The notes under the pieces were generated by a model. It was given only the letters and a program-made list of their open reading frames with translations. It did no database searches and was not told the DNA's origin. Both the position numbers and the translations under genes were made by a program. 64,000 bases of DNA from Cyclina sinensis (Eukaryota > Mollusca > Bivalvia > Venerida > Veneridae): positions 20,159,908 to 20,223,907 of the forward strand of contig JAAONU010000019.1 of NCBI GenBank assembly GCA_012932295.1, given 5' to 3'. Below, piece by piece: positions 52,101-62,621 of the stretch (the first letter of the stretch is position 1; every line of letters begins with the position of its first letter).

Positions 52101-52244
52101 CTTCATACACAGACTGAACTTTTATTTCCTACTGCACACTGAAAAGCTATCAAAATGTTTCACTACAACTTAACTTTAAACACTTAATTCTCAGGGGATT
52201 TTTTTTAACAATATCTTGCTTTGAAAACTTAGAAAATGACCAAG

Positions 52245-52560
52245 ATTGCCAACAAGAGGGCCATGATGACCCTTGATCACTCACCTGGATACTTTGGCCT
52301 TGGGTTTGCTATTGAGCAAATATCAGAAGCAAAATTACTGTTTTGAATTGAAGATTTTCAAAGATCTTACATTTCATACAATTAGGACCCATGGGGCAGG
52401 GCCAATTTTGACCCCCTGACATGACTTGAACTATCAATTCTACATAAAAAATATCTAAGCTCAGTACAGTTTCAGACTGGTAGATTTTTAAAGTTTTTCA
52501 TACACAAAATCAAATGTTAAACAACTGACACCTGGACAGGGTCAATTTTTCACCCTAGCG
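52245..52560 (+). repeat. Partial second copy of the 167-bp core element
   Basis: Starts CAACAAGAGGGCCATGATGA and ATCACTCACCTGGATACTTT, then has one and a half cores (GGGGCAGGGCCAATTTTGAC, AAAAATATCTAAGCTC). It stops near 52560, where the next element begins, and does not resume after it. It lies only 150 bp right of the complete copy, in the same orientation. Confidence 0.8.
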
Positions 52561-52569
52561 AAATAATAA

Positions 52570-53586
52570 CAATCTTTAATCAACACGGACTTTGATGACG
52601 AACACCCTTCCCATGATTTTACTGTCCGTGTTGAGGACCAAAATGACAGACGCGTCAAGTGTTTATCCATACAAAACATGGTGGTCAGCGCAGCCATTCT
52701 CGGTGATAAGTACTGTGCAGTGTCACATTGTCGGATCGCGGGGGTTTGGAGTGTCCGGGGAGTACAAAAAAAGGAAGTCACAACACAACTGAACTTTGCA
52801 AAAATTTGTATCTCTTTCAAATGAGTTACAAAGTACACGTAATTATTATCAGTTGAAGCTTTTCCCTTTTTTTGTTGACGTTCTATATTTGGTTGTATGA
52901 TTGAGGGTGTTTGTAGCAAAGAAACACAACCAATTATGAATAGATTTACACATCTACCTGACATTTTGTTAATTATAATTTATATATTTTCAAGTCAATG
53001 CGCTCTAATTCTGATGCATTTGTGTATGAACGCTCCTATCTGTTTACACAAAGAATGACATTTCAAAGCAACTGCTTGAGGAAACAGCTGATCATATTTT
53101 CATAAAATGAATTGCAAGTTCCCGATCAACACAACTGATTTCATATTTTAAGAAACCATAAACTCTGCTGCGACATCTGTATCGTCTAGGTGCTTGGTAA
53201 AAATTATTGATCAATTTTGCTATATAATAAGAGTTTTAAAAAATTCTAAAAAGAAAGCACACAATAAACGTACACAGCAAATGTATTTGAAATTCGGAAC
53301 AGAGCGTTTGATTTTACACTGTACATATTTAACTGAATAAAAAGAAAACCACAAACTGTACAGTATGTTTAAATGCAGTTATCTCAAAATAAAAACACTC
53401 GGCGTTCTATCACCATGACAAGCAGTGTTCACGTGCCGCTGTCGGTCACTGCGGAAGTTGCTGGTGGTCATTTTAGCGGAAGTATAAAATTTAGGGTGTT
53501 CAGTCCACCACGACTTGCCACCCAGAATCAAAAATACTGCCCCCAAGACAATGTTAACAACGTCAAAGTCGGCGCTACGTGTACTG
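52570..53586. mobile_element. Older relative of the 44.3-kb TA-flanked element
   Basis: The middle (about 52990-53300) aligns with 44520-44830. Shared blocks are ATTCTGAT.CATTTGT, AGGAAACAGCTGA or CGGAACAGCTGA, CTGCGACATCTGTATCGTCT and ACACAGCAAAT.TAT. The right end, read on the minus strand from 53586, is CAGTACACGTAGCGCC, followed by GACTTTGACG. TA follows at 53587-53588. The left end is degraded: CGGACTTTGATGACG near 52595 could be the partner of the right-arm GACTTTGACG, placing the left end near 52570. The minus-strand frame 52542-52964 (140 codons) has no recognised motif and spans the left arm, so it is not called a gene. Confidence 0.55.
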
Positions 53587-53589
53587 TAA

Positions 53590-53978
53590 CTTTACATTGC
53601 TTCTTAAAGAGAAAGGAAAGTCAAAAATTCAACCAATGCCATAATAAAGTTTAGGCATTTACTGTTAAGTTTTGAAAATTTTACGAATATTAAATGCTTA
53701 TCAGTCGACTGATAGAACGCACCATCTTGTCACGTAAACATTTAGGTTGTGACGTGCTTTTTTACCTAAACTGATAACCACTACAACAAGTAACATTATC
53801 AGGAGAATGCCTGTTTATTGCATGAATGTATGCTTAATAAATTGATGGTTTATTTTGTATTTTTTCCCAAAAGAATTTATTCGTACGCATTGTTTCCGCC
53901 AAAATCATTTAGATACTTCAATGATTTACAATGCGATTTATTAAATTCAGTTTATTTATCAATCAATCATTTTTGGCA
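53590..53978. other. No gene seen
   Basis: AT-rich sequence between two inverted-repeat elements. The frame 53373-53654 runs out of the element on the left into this stretch and has no recognisable domain. Confidence 0.5.
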
Positions 53979-54423
53979 TTAAAGGGGCTGTGCTCCAGAT
54001 GACAAAAAAAAGAAAGTTTTCTTGTATTATAAATTTCTTGTAATATTTATGACTAATGCTTAAAAAATAACTTACTGACAAAAAAATAAGTCAAATAATT
54101 ACATTATAAATTGATTATTTTCCCTTTCAAAGTGCTATACTGTAACGCAACGGTAAAACTATATCGTATAAGATTTAAAGTAAATATCTGTAATATCACA
54201 TGCGGCGATGGTGGTGACAGTAAAAGCGTTGGAAGTATTTTGTTAACATGAGGGTCCAGAGTTCAAATCAGGCTGGAGCGAAAATATTTTTTTTTTAATT
54301 CTATTTTGACTATTATAATCAGTTTTGAAGTAAAATATTATGTTGTTATAATCTCACGGCATCTAAATATATAATTTATGGAAAAAAATTTTTTATGTAA
54401 AATCTGGAGTACAGCCTCTTTAA
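53979..54423. mobile_element. TTAA-flanked MITE, 445 bp
   Basis: The left end is TTAAAGGGGCTGTGCTCCAG (from 53979) and the right end on the minus strand is TTAAAGAGGCTGTACTCCAG (from 54423), 18 of 20 alike. TTAA stands at both outer edges, either as target duplication or as part of the ends. It has no coding capacity. Internally, 54203-54283 looks tRNA-like. Confidence 0.8.
54203..54283 (+). ncRNA. tRNA-like segment inside the MITE
   Basis: GGTGGTGACAGTAAAAGCGT resembles a pol III A box and GAGTTCAAATC resembles a B box (general form GGTTCRANTCC). The spacing of about 45 bp fits a split tRNA promoter. The acceptor stem is not intact and no cloverleaf can be drawn with confidence, so it is not a functional tRNA gene. 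It may be a SINE head captured in the MITE, or chance. Confidence 0.35.
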
Positions 54424-54479
54424 ACAAATGCATGTTTTCAGCAAAGTACATATTTTTACAAACACAACATAACAAGTAT

Positions 54480-55170
54480 GTATCCTGTCAGGGTCAGGAC
54501 CTGTGCACTGTTAAGTAAATGTGTAAAGTTTCATGCCACTGCTATTTGTAGAAATTGAGAAATTTCCAACTTGCAGAAACAAATTAACCATTTCTCTAAG
54601 TATTAAATGGGGAGATAATCCAAGAAAAAAGGGAGCCAGAGTTAATTAACTTAGTTTAGACTCATTTATTTTACACTGATTGCGATAAAAGTTCTTACAA
54701 CTTAGATTCATCACGCTTGATGTACGCTTCCTGGGTTCCATACCTGTATATTCGCGCAGTGAGGAGGAATGTGAAGATTGTGAAAGAATCTTGCCTCTGA
54801 CGGGATTCAAGCCCTGCGCTCTACCCCTGGACCACAGTGCCTCCTTAAGTTATTTAACTTGTCAGGGTCATGAACTGTGCACTGTTAAGTAAGTTTGTAC
54901 ACTTTCATGCCACTGCTATTTGTAGAAATTGAAAAATACCCAACTTTCTCTATGTACAAAATGGTGAGATAACTCAAGAAATAAGGTAGCCACAGTTATG
55001 TAACTTGTCAGGGTCTTGACCCGTGCACTGTTAAGAAAGTGTGTAAACTTTCATGCCACTGCTATTTGTAGAAATTGAGAAATATCCAACTTGGCGAAAC
55101 AGGTTAACCGGACAGACGTGTGGATTGACGGTTCAATCGCAAGATGCCAGGGTATAAAACCCAATTAACA
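54480..55170 (+). repeat. 156-bp tandem core element, split by a SINE
   Basis: Three cores begin TGTCAGGGTC at about 54486, 54860 and 55016. Each continues with GTGCACTGTTAAGTAA, TTTCATGCCACTGCTATTTG and TAGAAATTGAGAAAT. The last two are 156 bp apart. The first two are separated by an inserted SINE. The final core runs into GGACAGACGTGTGGATTGAC, a tetranucleotide-like tract like those ending the other core elements here. Confidence 0.8.
54653..54847 (-). mobile_element. tRNA-related SINE with 13-bp target duplication
   Basis: On the minus strand, GGAGGCACTGTGGTCCAGGG, GTAGAGCGCAGGG and CTTGAATCCCGTCAGAGGC have the look of a tRNA head, with A-box-like TGGTCCAGGGGTAG and B-box-like GGCTTGAATCC. 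A body of about 120 bp follows, ending AAAATAAATGAGTC. Direct repeats AGTTAATTAACTT (54640-54652) and AGTTATTTAACTT (54848-54860) flank it, with one mismatch. Without the insert the sequence reads like the matching part of the neighbouring core (CACAGTTATGTAACTTGTCA), confirming the insertion point. Confidence 0.7.
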
Positions 55171-55435
55171 AATAATGCTCATCGAAAACAGTATACTTGT
55201 CACTTGGACAGCTGACTTTGTTTTTGGGACAACTCTATTTTGTCATAATCAGTTTTCCTGGACAACTCAATCTCAAAAATAAGTGTAGAGCCCTGGTATT
55301 TGTTATCATCAGCGAAAAATCAATCAGTGTTTCTCCAAGACTGAAATGGCTACATTTTTTCATGTTTTTTTTTCATGCTCACGGGCAGAATGTCGAGCCT
55401 GCTCGTCTTAATTCAAACCTGAACCTATAAGCTTC
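55171..55435. other. No gene seen
   Basis: Short AT-rich stretch with a 77-codon frame (55197-55430) of no recognisable family. Not called as a gene. Confidence 0.45.
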
Positions 55436-55439
55436 AGAT

Positions 55440-56155
55440 CAAGGAGAAAGATGTATACATAGGTGAGATGAGCGCAGCACATCCTCTGTATACCAAATGC
55501 AAAACCTTGACATTGAATCATCTTAGGTGACCTTGACCTCTGACCTGGTTCAAGTGCATGACACAAAGTCTCATGATGAACATTTGTGCTTAAAATACTC
55601 AATTCAAACATGTTATTCGAACATTTTGATATTTCTATTTGATCTTTGACCTCTTGTGACCTTGACCGTCATTCTGCTCAAGACAACTCAACTCACTATG
55701 GAGAACTTTTGTTATAACTTATATAAAAATCCATCCATGTATAAAGAAATATACTCACAAATGAATGTTTTAATTTGTTATTTGACCCTGAAGTAAGATC
55801 TTGACCTTTACCACAGACACTGAATTTTTCGCAAGACACTCCGCCTCACTATGGAGAACATTTGTCCCAAGTTATATTAAATCCTGCCACACATGTAGAA
55901 GTTATGCTCCAGACACAGGTACTGAGCTGACCCTCAAGGAGTGACCTTGACCTTTGAGTGGCAGACCTGTCTTTTGCATGTGACACACCATCCCATCATG
56001 GTGAACATTTGTATCAAACTATTTTGTAATCCTTCAAAGAATGAGCAAGATAAAGACCTTACAAATCCCGACGGACGCACATAACCAAACTATACGCCAA
56101 AAGTGGCGACTACATGTAAGTCGAGCTCACCGCAAGTGGGCTCAACAAAAATGAT
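55440..56155 (+). repeat. Tandem core element rich in TGACCTTGACC, with terminal hairpin
   Basis: Four diverged cores each contain GACCTTGACC or CTTGACCTTT, then a GA(G/A)AACATTTGT-type block near 55574, 55700, 55852 and 56000 (steps of about 126, 152 and 148). It ends with CCCGACGGACGCACAT, then GCCAAAAGTGGCGACTACAT and the hairpin-forming GAGCTCACCGCAAGTGGGCTC (central 19 bases at 56124-56142). This is the same core, then tetranucleotide, then hairpin plan as the elements at 44.1 and 50.3 kb, with different sequence. Confidence 0.75.
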
Positions 56156-56159
56156 TAAC

Positions 56160-58560
56160 TTGCTTTTAAAAAGAAACATGAATAGAAATATATGTTTCTT
56201 TCATAAATTTTTGATTTTCTAGATTTCTCCAAATTGATGAGCTAAATAATTTCCCATTGGCCAATTAGGCAATTTTTACGACGCAAAATTTCCCAAACTG
56301 GGCTAGGTACTTTTTCCAAAAATTGCTAGGAAAAGGCCTGAAAATTGAGTGAAATATAAATGTAAACATGTTAAAAGTGAAAATAAAAAGAATTCACTCA
56401 GTATACCCCTACAACAAGAAGAAACAATTGAACAGACGATGGATAGAAAGTCAATGTAAATGCCATATATAAGGTCGTCAATATATACATTGTAACAGTA
56501 AGGAGTGTTCATTGCATATTTTAATATGTTTTAAAAAATCCGAGGGCTCGGACTCCAGCATTCTGTTTTCTAATAAACTTTCTTGTTTATGGATGGGTGG
56601 GTGGGGAATTTATTTGTTGCCATCCTTGTGTTTATATAGTGGGGATTTTTTGGTTTTGGCTTTTTAAGTTAATTATTGATAGAATTTCAGGCTCCTGCTA
56701 ACAGTAAGTATACATTCAGCTTTGGCTATTAATTAGTTCTGGCTTCCATAACTTTATAAGTCGCTTTTATGATTTTTGACGTTGCGCGACTATAAAGTTA
56801 TGGGTCAACCCCATTTGCAAAGGCTACCAGAATTATGACAGTGTATGAACAAATAAATTTTGTATCTATTCATTGTTCTCTCATGAAATAAAACCTGATG
56901 CAAAGGTACCTGAACGTAAAAATCTCGCATGTCATACAATATGACAGCAATGGCGGCGAATTTCACAAAATTTTACCAAGCTGATAAACTTTGAGGTATT
57001 ATTCCATCAATCAAACCTTTTTTTATTCACAAACATAGACTGAAGTGTGCAAAATAGATTGAATTACCAATATGTGTAGAGATTTTGTCCAGATAATGCA
57101 AATTTATTAAATTACTGTGTGACATAAACATGTCACAGTTCTGGTTGATTTTCAATACGGGATTGGCTTCAGCGAACAGGTCTAGCGTTACTATAAAACC
57201 TGTCGCTGAAGTCTCTTTAGCTAGCTATTAATATGTATTTTTCAAATAAAGGTCACTCAAAGAAGAAAATTTTCACCCATGTGGTATGAAAACGCAAACC
57301 TTTATTATTTTATTATCAAGCGTGAATAACAAACCTCCTATGAAGACAGTTTTCTCAATGACCTTTATAGTAATCTATACCCTGCATGAATATTTATTAT
57401 TGCACAGAAAACATGTCTTCAAAGTAACTAACTTTCTTAATATGGCATCTTTGTTTCATGATCGAAGCCAATACGGTTGTTGTTGAACGAACAGTTTCAA
57501 ATTCCTTGCCTCTGCCCACGGATCATGTGACATAATATTTTCATGCATGCCTTGCACGATTTTTACAAACAACGATTTCTGGTCATCATTTTTCCTAAGA
57601 TAAGTAAAATAAGCTCCAGATTTCTACTTACATTGTTTTTAGTCTCTGTGCACATCTCTCATGCTCATGTATTTGAGCCTGCCTATAGCTAGTTTTTCTT
57701 GTATTTCATTTTAAACTTTTTTTTTTGCTCGTTTTTTTCGTAAAACATATTCACAGCTTTCCGCCCAAGTGACGTCATTCAACTGACCAATGAACTGTCT
57801 GTGGTGATCTCGGAAAAAATCCGTCTGTAGGGACCGGTCTATCAACTACATTTACAGTCTGTTACTTGTAATCAGGGTCATTCTAATACACTATTAGTGT
57901 ACCCTGTTGTAACCATTACAAATGCTGCTGGCAAAAGTTTAGTTCTAATAATAACCTGATGCTTTAAAGATAGTTGTGTACCTCTTTATTAAATGTATCC
58001 ACAACCTATATTTGTATAATGGTAACCCAACACAGTAAGTAGTAATATAACTTTTGTACTTTTTGACATGTAGGTTGAATCGAAGACCTATATTTTTCGA
58101 CTTTGGTTGGATTTTTTCAATTCTATTCAATTTTTCAGTTTAACTTCAAGTCTTTAACGTTAGACGGACTTTGACATATTGAATAATTTGCAAAATATAA
58201 TACCCTACCGGTCAAAATGTCCTAAAACAAACGACTCGCGATTGCGCTGTCATTATACGAATACAGCGGTCAATTTCAAAGACATAAAAATAATAACATA
58301 TGCGTTGCAACTATGTTTCTAACGAGTATTTCAATTATTCAAACAAAACCATATGCAAATTAGTTACAGTCACGTGGGTTGTCAAAGGCTACTAAAACAA
58401 ATTCGCAGATTTAGATGCTCGTTAGAAGAATAGCTGTAACACCTACGTAAGTCGAGGCATTTAAGTATATTTTTTGCAAGTGAAGGAAGGTTATAAGTAA
58501 ATTTATCATTAAGTTATATAAGTATTACTTTCTCACCTATAGCAGTTTGCGTAAAATTAA
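56160..58560. other. Low-copy DNA, no gene called
   Basis: Less repetitive than the rest. A Kozak-like ATGGCGGCG at about 56951 opens a frame of only 14 codons. TGACGTCA at 57770-57777 followed by CCAAT at 57787-57791 looks promoter-like, but no gene was identified next to it. Frames 56303-56512 and 57945-58130 (minus) and 57286-57486 (plus) lack family motifs. One imperfect hairpin lies at 57167-57211. Confidence 0.5.
57167..57211. other. Imperfect inverted repeat, 14-bp arms
   Basis: CTTCAGCGAACAGGT and ACCTGTCGCTGAAG are reverse complements except for one bulged A. They are separated by 16 bases. No transposon ends or gene ends were recognised around it. Confidence 0.75.
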
Positions 58561-58579
58561 TGACGCTATCCTCTCGGAA

Positions 58580-59260
58580 GGTCGGTTAGACGTTAAACCG
58601 ATGTACCATGTGCACATCAGTACTATACAATGAGCATTGAAAAGAACAAGAGACGTCTCTGGTATGTGATGCTTTCTGTATCTTGCACTATCCTCCCCAA
58701 CCTGAAAAAGAAACTTAACTATGCAGAGGGCGTCGGTCATATGGGCAATAAGAAGCCTCGTGATTTTCTTGCATATAACAGTTCAAAACCTACTTATCAC
58801 AAACAGGGGCAGATCAATAGCAAAGAGCAGGAATTGTAACCCAGCTTGTTTAGTGCTCGCCCGCAAAAAAGAAACAACTGAATTTCAAAATGAACTGTCT
58901 TTCAATTGAGACGTTAAACGAACGTCTCATATTTCGATGCTATACATTGAGTATGTTCAAGAACCAGAATGGTCTCTAGAATTGGATGATTTCTGTATCT
59001 TCCGGTCCCGACGACAAATTCTCTCAAATAGACAGAGGTTTCCATAAAGAAGTGAATCTATTGCCTAGTGGTAATGCACATGACACGTAGTCTGTATTTC
59101 CCTAATCAGAACCTTTCTCTTCCATTAACACTAATGTTTTTGAATGAGATGTTTAACCGAGGTCACCGGTGGCTCGCTGCTATACAATAAGTAGGCAAAA
59201 GAACTGAAGTATCTTAGGGACTGGGGATGTTCTATAATCTTGCACTCCTCTCCTCAGTCA
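58580..59260. repeat. Diverged tandem repeat, unit about 240-320 bp
   Basis: Three copies of a block beginning GCTATACAATGAG or a variant (about 58622, 58940, 59179), each preceded by GACGTTAAAC-like sequence and followed by AAAAGAAC, a TTCTGTATCTTGCAC-like block and a CCTCCCCAACC-like block. A fourth partial copy is at 63925-63985. The frames 58630-58839, 58721-58909 (plus) and 58537-58740 (minus) lie in the repeat and are not called. Confidence 0.65.
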
Positions 59261-59668
59261 TCCCAAGGGCAACATAAAATAACTAAACTCTTGATTAGGT
59301 ATAATTATTTTGTGTCTTTTTATTTTTGTTCTTTGAACACAGAAACTGTGCTCTATTTAACCCATGAGACATATATCAGTTTACTGGATATAAAATTCGT
59401 GATTTTACAGAAGAAGAAACTGAAATGTAAAGGAAAGTTGCTTCTTGAGACAAGCAGCTACATACATACCATGTGTATATCCAGGTGTTCAAAATTCATA
59501 ATAATGAAAGTCTCAGTGTTTCATCATTTTCATGAGCTATTTGCTTTTATTTACGGATTTGCCGATTTGAGAGGCGATATTTATTTAAATCTAGAAAGCA
59601 GTTTTATGTCAATTTTATATGAACATAAAGATAGAACGGCGTTCTTGACTTCCCTCGCAGACCTGTGA
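59240..59668 (+). CDS. Hypothetical 142-codon open frame
   Basis: The second-longest open frame in the non-repetitive right part. The predicted protein is mixed hydrophobic and basic. It has no signal peptide and no clear membrane helix, and ends in an acidic-to-helical stretch with ILYEHKDRTAFLTSLADL. The first ATG is at 59240, in the preceding repeat, so the true start may be internal or the frame may be an exon. The C-terminal pattern (strands followed by Y..KDR..FL.SL.D) has a faint look of the PH-like repeats of DNAJC13/RME-8 (general knowledge), but this rests on a few residues. It could well be a chance frame or an old retrocopy. No promoter or polyadenylation signal was assigned. Confidence 0.25.
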   Translation: MHSSPQSSQGQHKITKLLIRYNYFVSFYFCSLNTETVLYLTHETYISLLDIKFVILQKKKLKCKGKLLLETSSYIHTMCISRCSKFIIMKVSVFHHFHELFAFIYGFADLRGDIYLNLESSFMSILYEHKDRTAFLTSLADL

Positions 59669-59949
59669 TTTCTTTTTGTATTACTTATGAAAATAGTAGC
59701 ACACATGGCTGTCTCAGCAAACTGGAATTCCTAACGATAATGTACTTGCTTAACGAAGGTATGGCTAGATGTCGACAAACTGTACATGTGCTCGATATTT
59801 TTATGTGGACCACGATGCTGGATATGAAAACAGGATTTTGAAATTACAACGTAATAAATAGCAATGACCATAAAGAAATTGCTACATTTGCACGAGTTCA
59901 TCAAAATAAACGTTTTAGGAAAGTCGCTTAATGTAAAAAGCTGAGTGAA

Positions 59950-60760
59950 AAGTTATTTGAATTGGCGTTGTCTGTTCAGCTTTTCGTCTTTCCGTTCGTC
60001 TGTCTGTACGTCACTCTTTTTGTTTAGAATGTAACTAAAAAACTATTAAGTAATGAACCATAAACTTCATATGCGATAAGATCTAATTTTGAGAAGAAGC
60101 ACAGAGACTGTAAATCTCACTTCATAATTTCGGAGTTATTCCCCTTTTTTAGAGAGATATAGATTTTTCTTTGTTCGTCCAGCTGTTTGTCCGTCCGTCT
60201 GTCCGACCGTCACACTTTTTATTTGGAGCATAAACTTTTTGTTTGGATTATAACTAAAAAGTACGTAACGTATCATTACGAAACTTCTTACGTGCATAGA
60301 TGTCATAAAGGAAAAGAAGGATACAGATTTGTCGTTGTTCTTCCGGTTGATCGTTTGTCCCCCATTTGTTCGTCCACCACACTTTGATTGTAATATAACT
60401 CTAGAACTATTTAAGGTATAAACCTTAGACCTCATATGAAGTTACCTCTGATTGAGTAGAAGTCTCGTGCAAAAAACTGTAACTCTTCACTTAAATGTTT
60501 TTGAGTTATTCCCCTTTCCTATTGTTCATTCTAATTTATTTTTGGCTCATAACTCTAAAAGTGTTAGAGGTATCAACGTTAAACCTCAAAGGCACAAATG
60601 TGTCGCTAAGACTCTACCATTGACCTTCAGTTCATGCTCTATTTTTTGTCTGATCTCTTTTCCACAGGCATATTCAATTATATATTTACACCAGTTTCAA
60701 TTCAAAGCTACATTTCGGGGGCATGTGTCAATTTCCAGTGACAGCTCTTGTTTCTAATAA
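59950..60760 (-). repeat. Diverged tandem core repeat with GTCCGTCC tracts
   Basis: Repeated blocks are GAGTTATTCCCCTTT (about 60131 and 60504, 373 bp apart, about two units), TAACTAAAAA and a variant, and CATATGAAGTTACCTCTGAT with relatives. CTGTCTGTACGTCA, GTCCGTCCGTCTGTCCGACC and GTTCGTCCACCA tracts are interspersed. Since the tetranucleotide tract precedes the core on the plus strand, the element is probably in minus orientation compared with those at 44 and 50 kb. Frames at 60136-60435 (minus) and 60452-60757 (plus) are repeat translations. Confidence 0.65.
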
Positions 60761-62580
60761 CATTTCATTATGAGCACTTAGACAGGCAAAATCTGTCTTA
60801 GAAAATACATGACTAGGACTTTTTCCTTTATTTTACGTCAGTGCTATGATAATTCTGCAAAAATTCAAATGGATTTGTAATCTAAAATGGGTCTGATTAG
60901 GTGTGACACTGCTTTGTTTTTATATATAGAACATACGGGGAAATGTATTTACGCCGTTTATACTTTGAAAAGAAAAACTATAATGGGGTGATATTATTTT
61001 TGACTGAACAAAATAGTAATCAGCCCACACCCCACGTTTCCTGTATTAACATACCAATATGAAATAAAGTGTCTCATTATAACTCCTTTTTATTTGTGGC
61101 TTTTGTAAAGATTTAAAGGCCCATACAACTTTATTGTAACCCAAACATTTAACAAATTTTATTTCAACATTTAACCTATTACCTTATACGTAATCACACC
61201 CCTACTATATGAGCCCACACCTACAATTACTTTCATTTTCAACCATAGTTTCTTAATACATATAGTGTATTTCCCACCCATACCTCTTCATCATGAAACA
61301 CAAAACAACTCCTCTCTACACCTTCCTCAAATGCACGTTTTTAAAAATTTCTTGTGTTCGTTTGGGAAGCATCCATCGTCTCCAATGATATCCTTTTTTG
61401 ATTTTGCCATAACTATTTGATATTGTGTTTTAATGTACCATAAATAGATTGGCGACACAGATGCTTGACATACCCAGACAACACATTTAGTCTCTCAAAT
61501 ACTTCATGCCCTACATGTGTACATTGACGTTATTGGTAAAGACTAAATTCTGTTGCCTTTAACGAAGCCTTTGGAGTTTTTGGAGCATTCATGGATTCCA
61601 GCGATACCCGTGTTCGATGTTTTCATTCGAATAGAAAAAAATCAAGCAAACAGAAGCAAGTTGTGTTAAATAAGTACATGTAATATTAAGTTAGCTACAT
61701 TCAAACAGTGAACAACACCTACCAAACTTACGAATCAATATCACGTGATTACAGACACCCATTCTTACTTTTAAGATAAAGACAGATAAAGACTTGTGAA
61801 GCTGAGAGAATACTTAGATTCTAACCATCTCTTCTATGTTTGCAAATACATGTATAACATAACTTAAAAGTTTGACTGGTAAAATAGCGAAATTGTTTTA
61901 TTTAGGCCTTCTTTTGGAGTAACACGTTCAATTACTTCTACTAACAGTAAAACATACACAGAGATGTCTGTTAGTAAAGGAACTATAACTCTGTAGATAC
62001 TGGCTTGATCAGGCCTACTCATCCGAGATATTGAGGTCATACACCTTTATTGTTGTTGTTTGAAAGTCCACAAACTCAACCTCCATGTCCAAGATCACAC
62101 TTGAACTTATTCCTCATTTATTGTTGAAAACACTCCCCGCTACTTCCACGAACAATGCCGGATATAGCCGAGTCGACACGATTGAGAAAACTCGCAAAAA
62201 GACATCCAAGACAAAGCGATATCATAAACTTTCTTTCTCAAGATCAGTGGTATCGAGACCATTTAGCTCTTATATAAAATTATATAAAATAAATCATAGT
62301 TAAAATTCAGGGGATCGTTCCGAGAAGGAAATGTTTGCTGTAGATTTAGAATGTAGCTTCTTTACACAAGTGGTAGAAATTTTCTATGATTCTATGGTTT
62401 TCGATGACCCGGTTTGTTCTGTACAGCAACGGAACTTTACAGAATGAGCACTGACGTCGCTTTCAATATAAAACTTCACTTCTGATACGTATTGTCAACA
62501 TTTATCATTTCTTGACAAAAAGATTGATTTCTTAGAGCTTGTCTATTTTCCCCCATTTTAACAGGTGAATAAAATCTTAG
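60761..62580. other. No gene called
   Basis: Low-copy AT-rich DNA. A 72-codon plus-strand frame at 62085-62303 is basic (TRKKTSKTKRYHK) and lies just downstream of the GPCR's 3' end on the opposite strand. It has no recognised motif and is left uncalled. Part of this stretch probably holds the 3' untranslated region of the GPCR transcript, but no polyadenylation signal was pinned down. Confidence 0.5.
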
Positions 62581-62621
62581 GTTCATGTGAAAGTAAAGTC
62601 AATTGCAGATCGTACAAAAAA

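Noticed and set aside
52542..52964. 140-codon minus-strand frame
   Set aside because: Spans the left arm of an inverted-repeat element and a core-repeat remnant. No domain recognised and composition fits a chance frame.
54791..54844. Functional tRNA gene on the minus strand
   Set aside because: A- and B-box-like blocks are present, but the arms do not form a full cloverleaf, and target duplications show it is a SINE head.
56951..56995. ATGGCGGCG start in good context
   Set aside because: The frame ends after 14 codons and no donor site precedes the stop.
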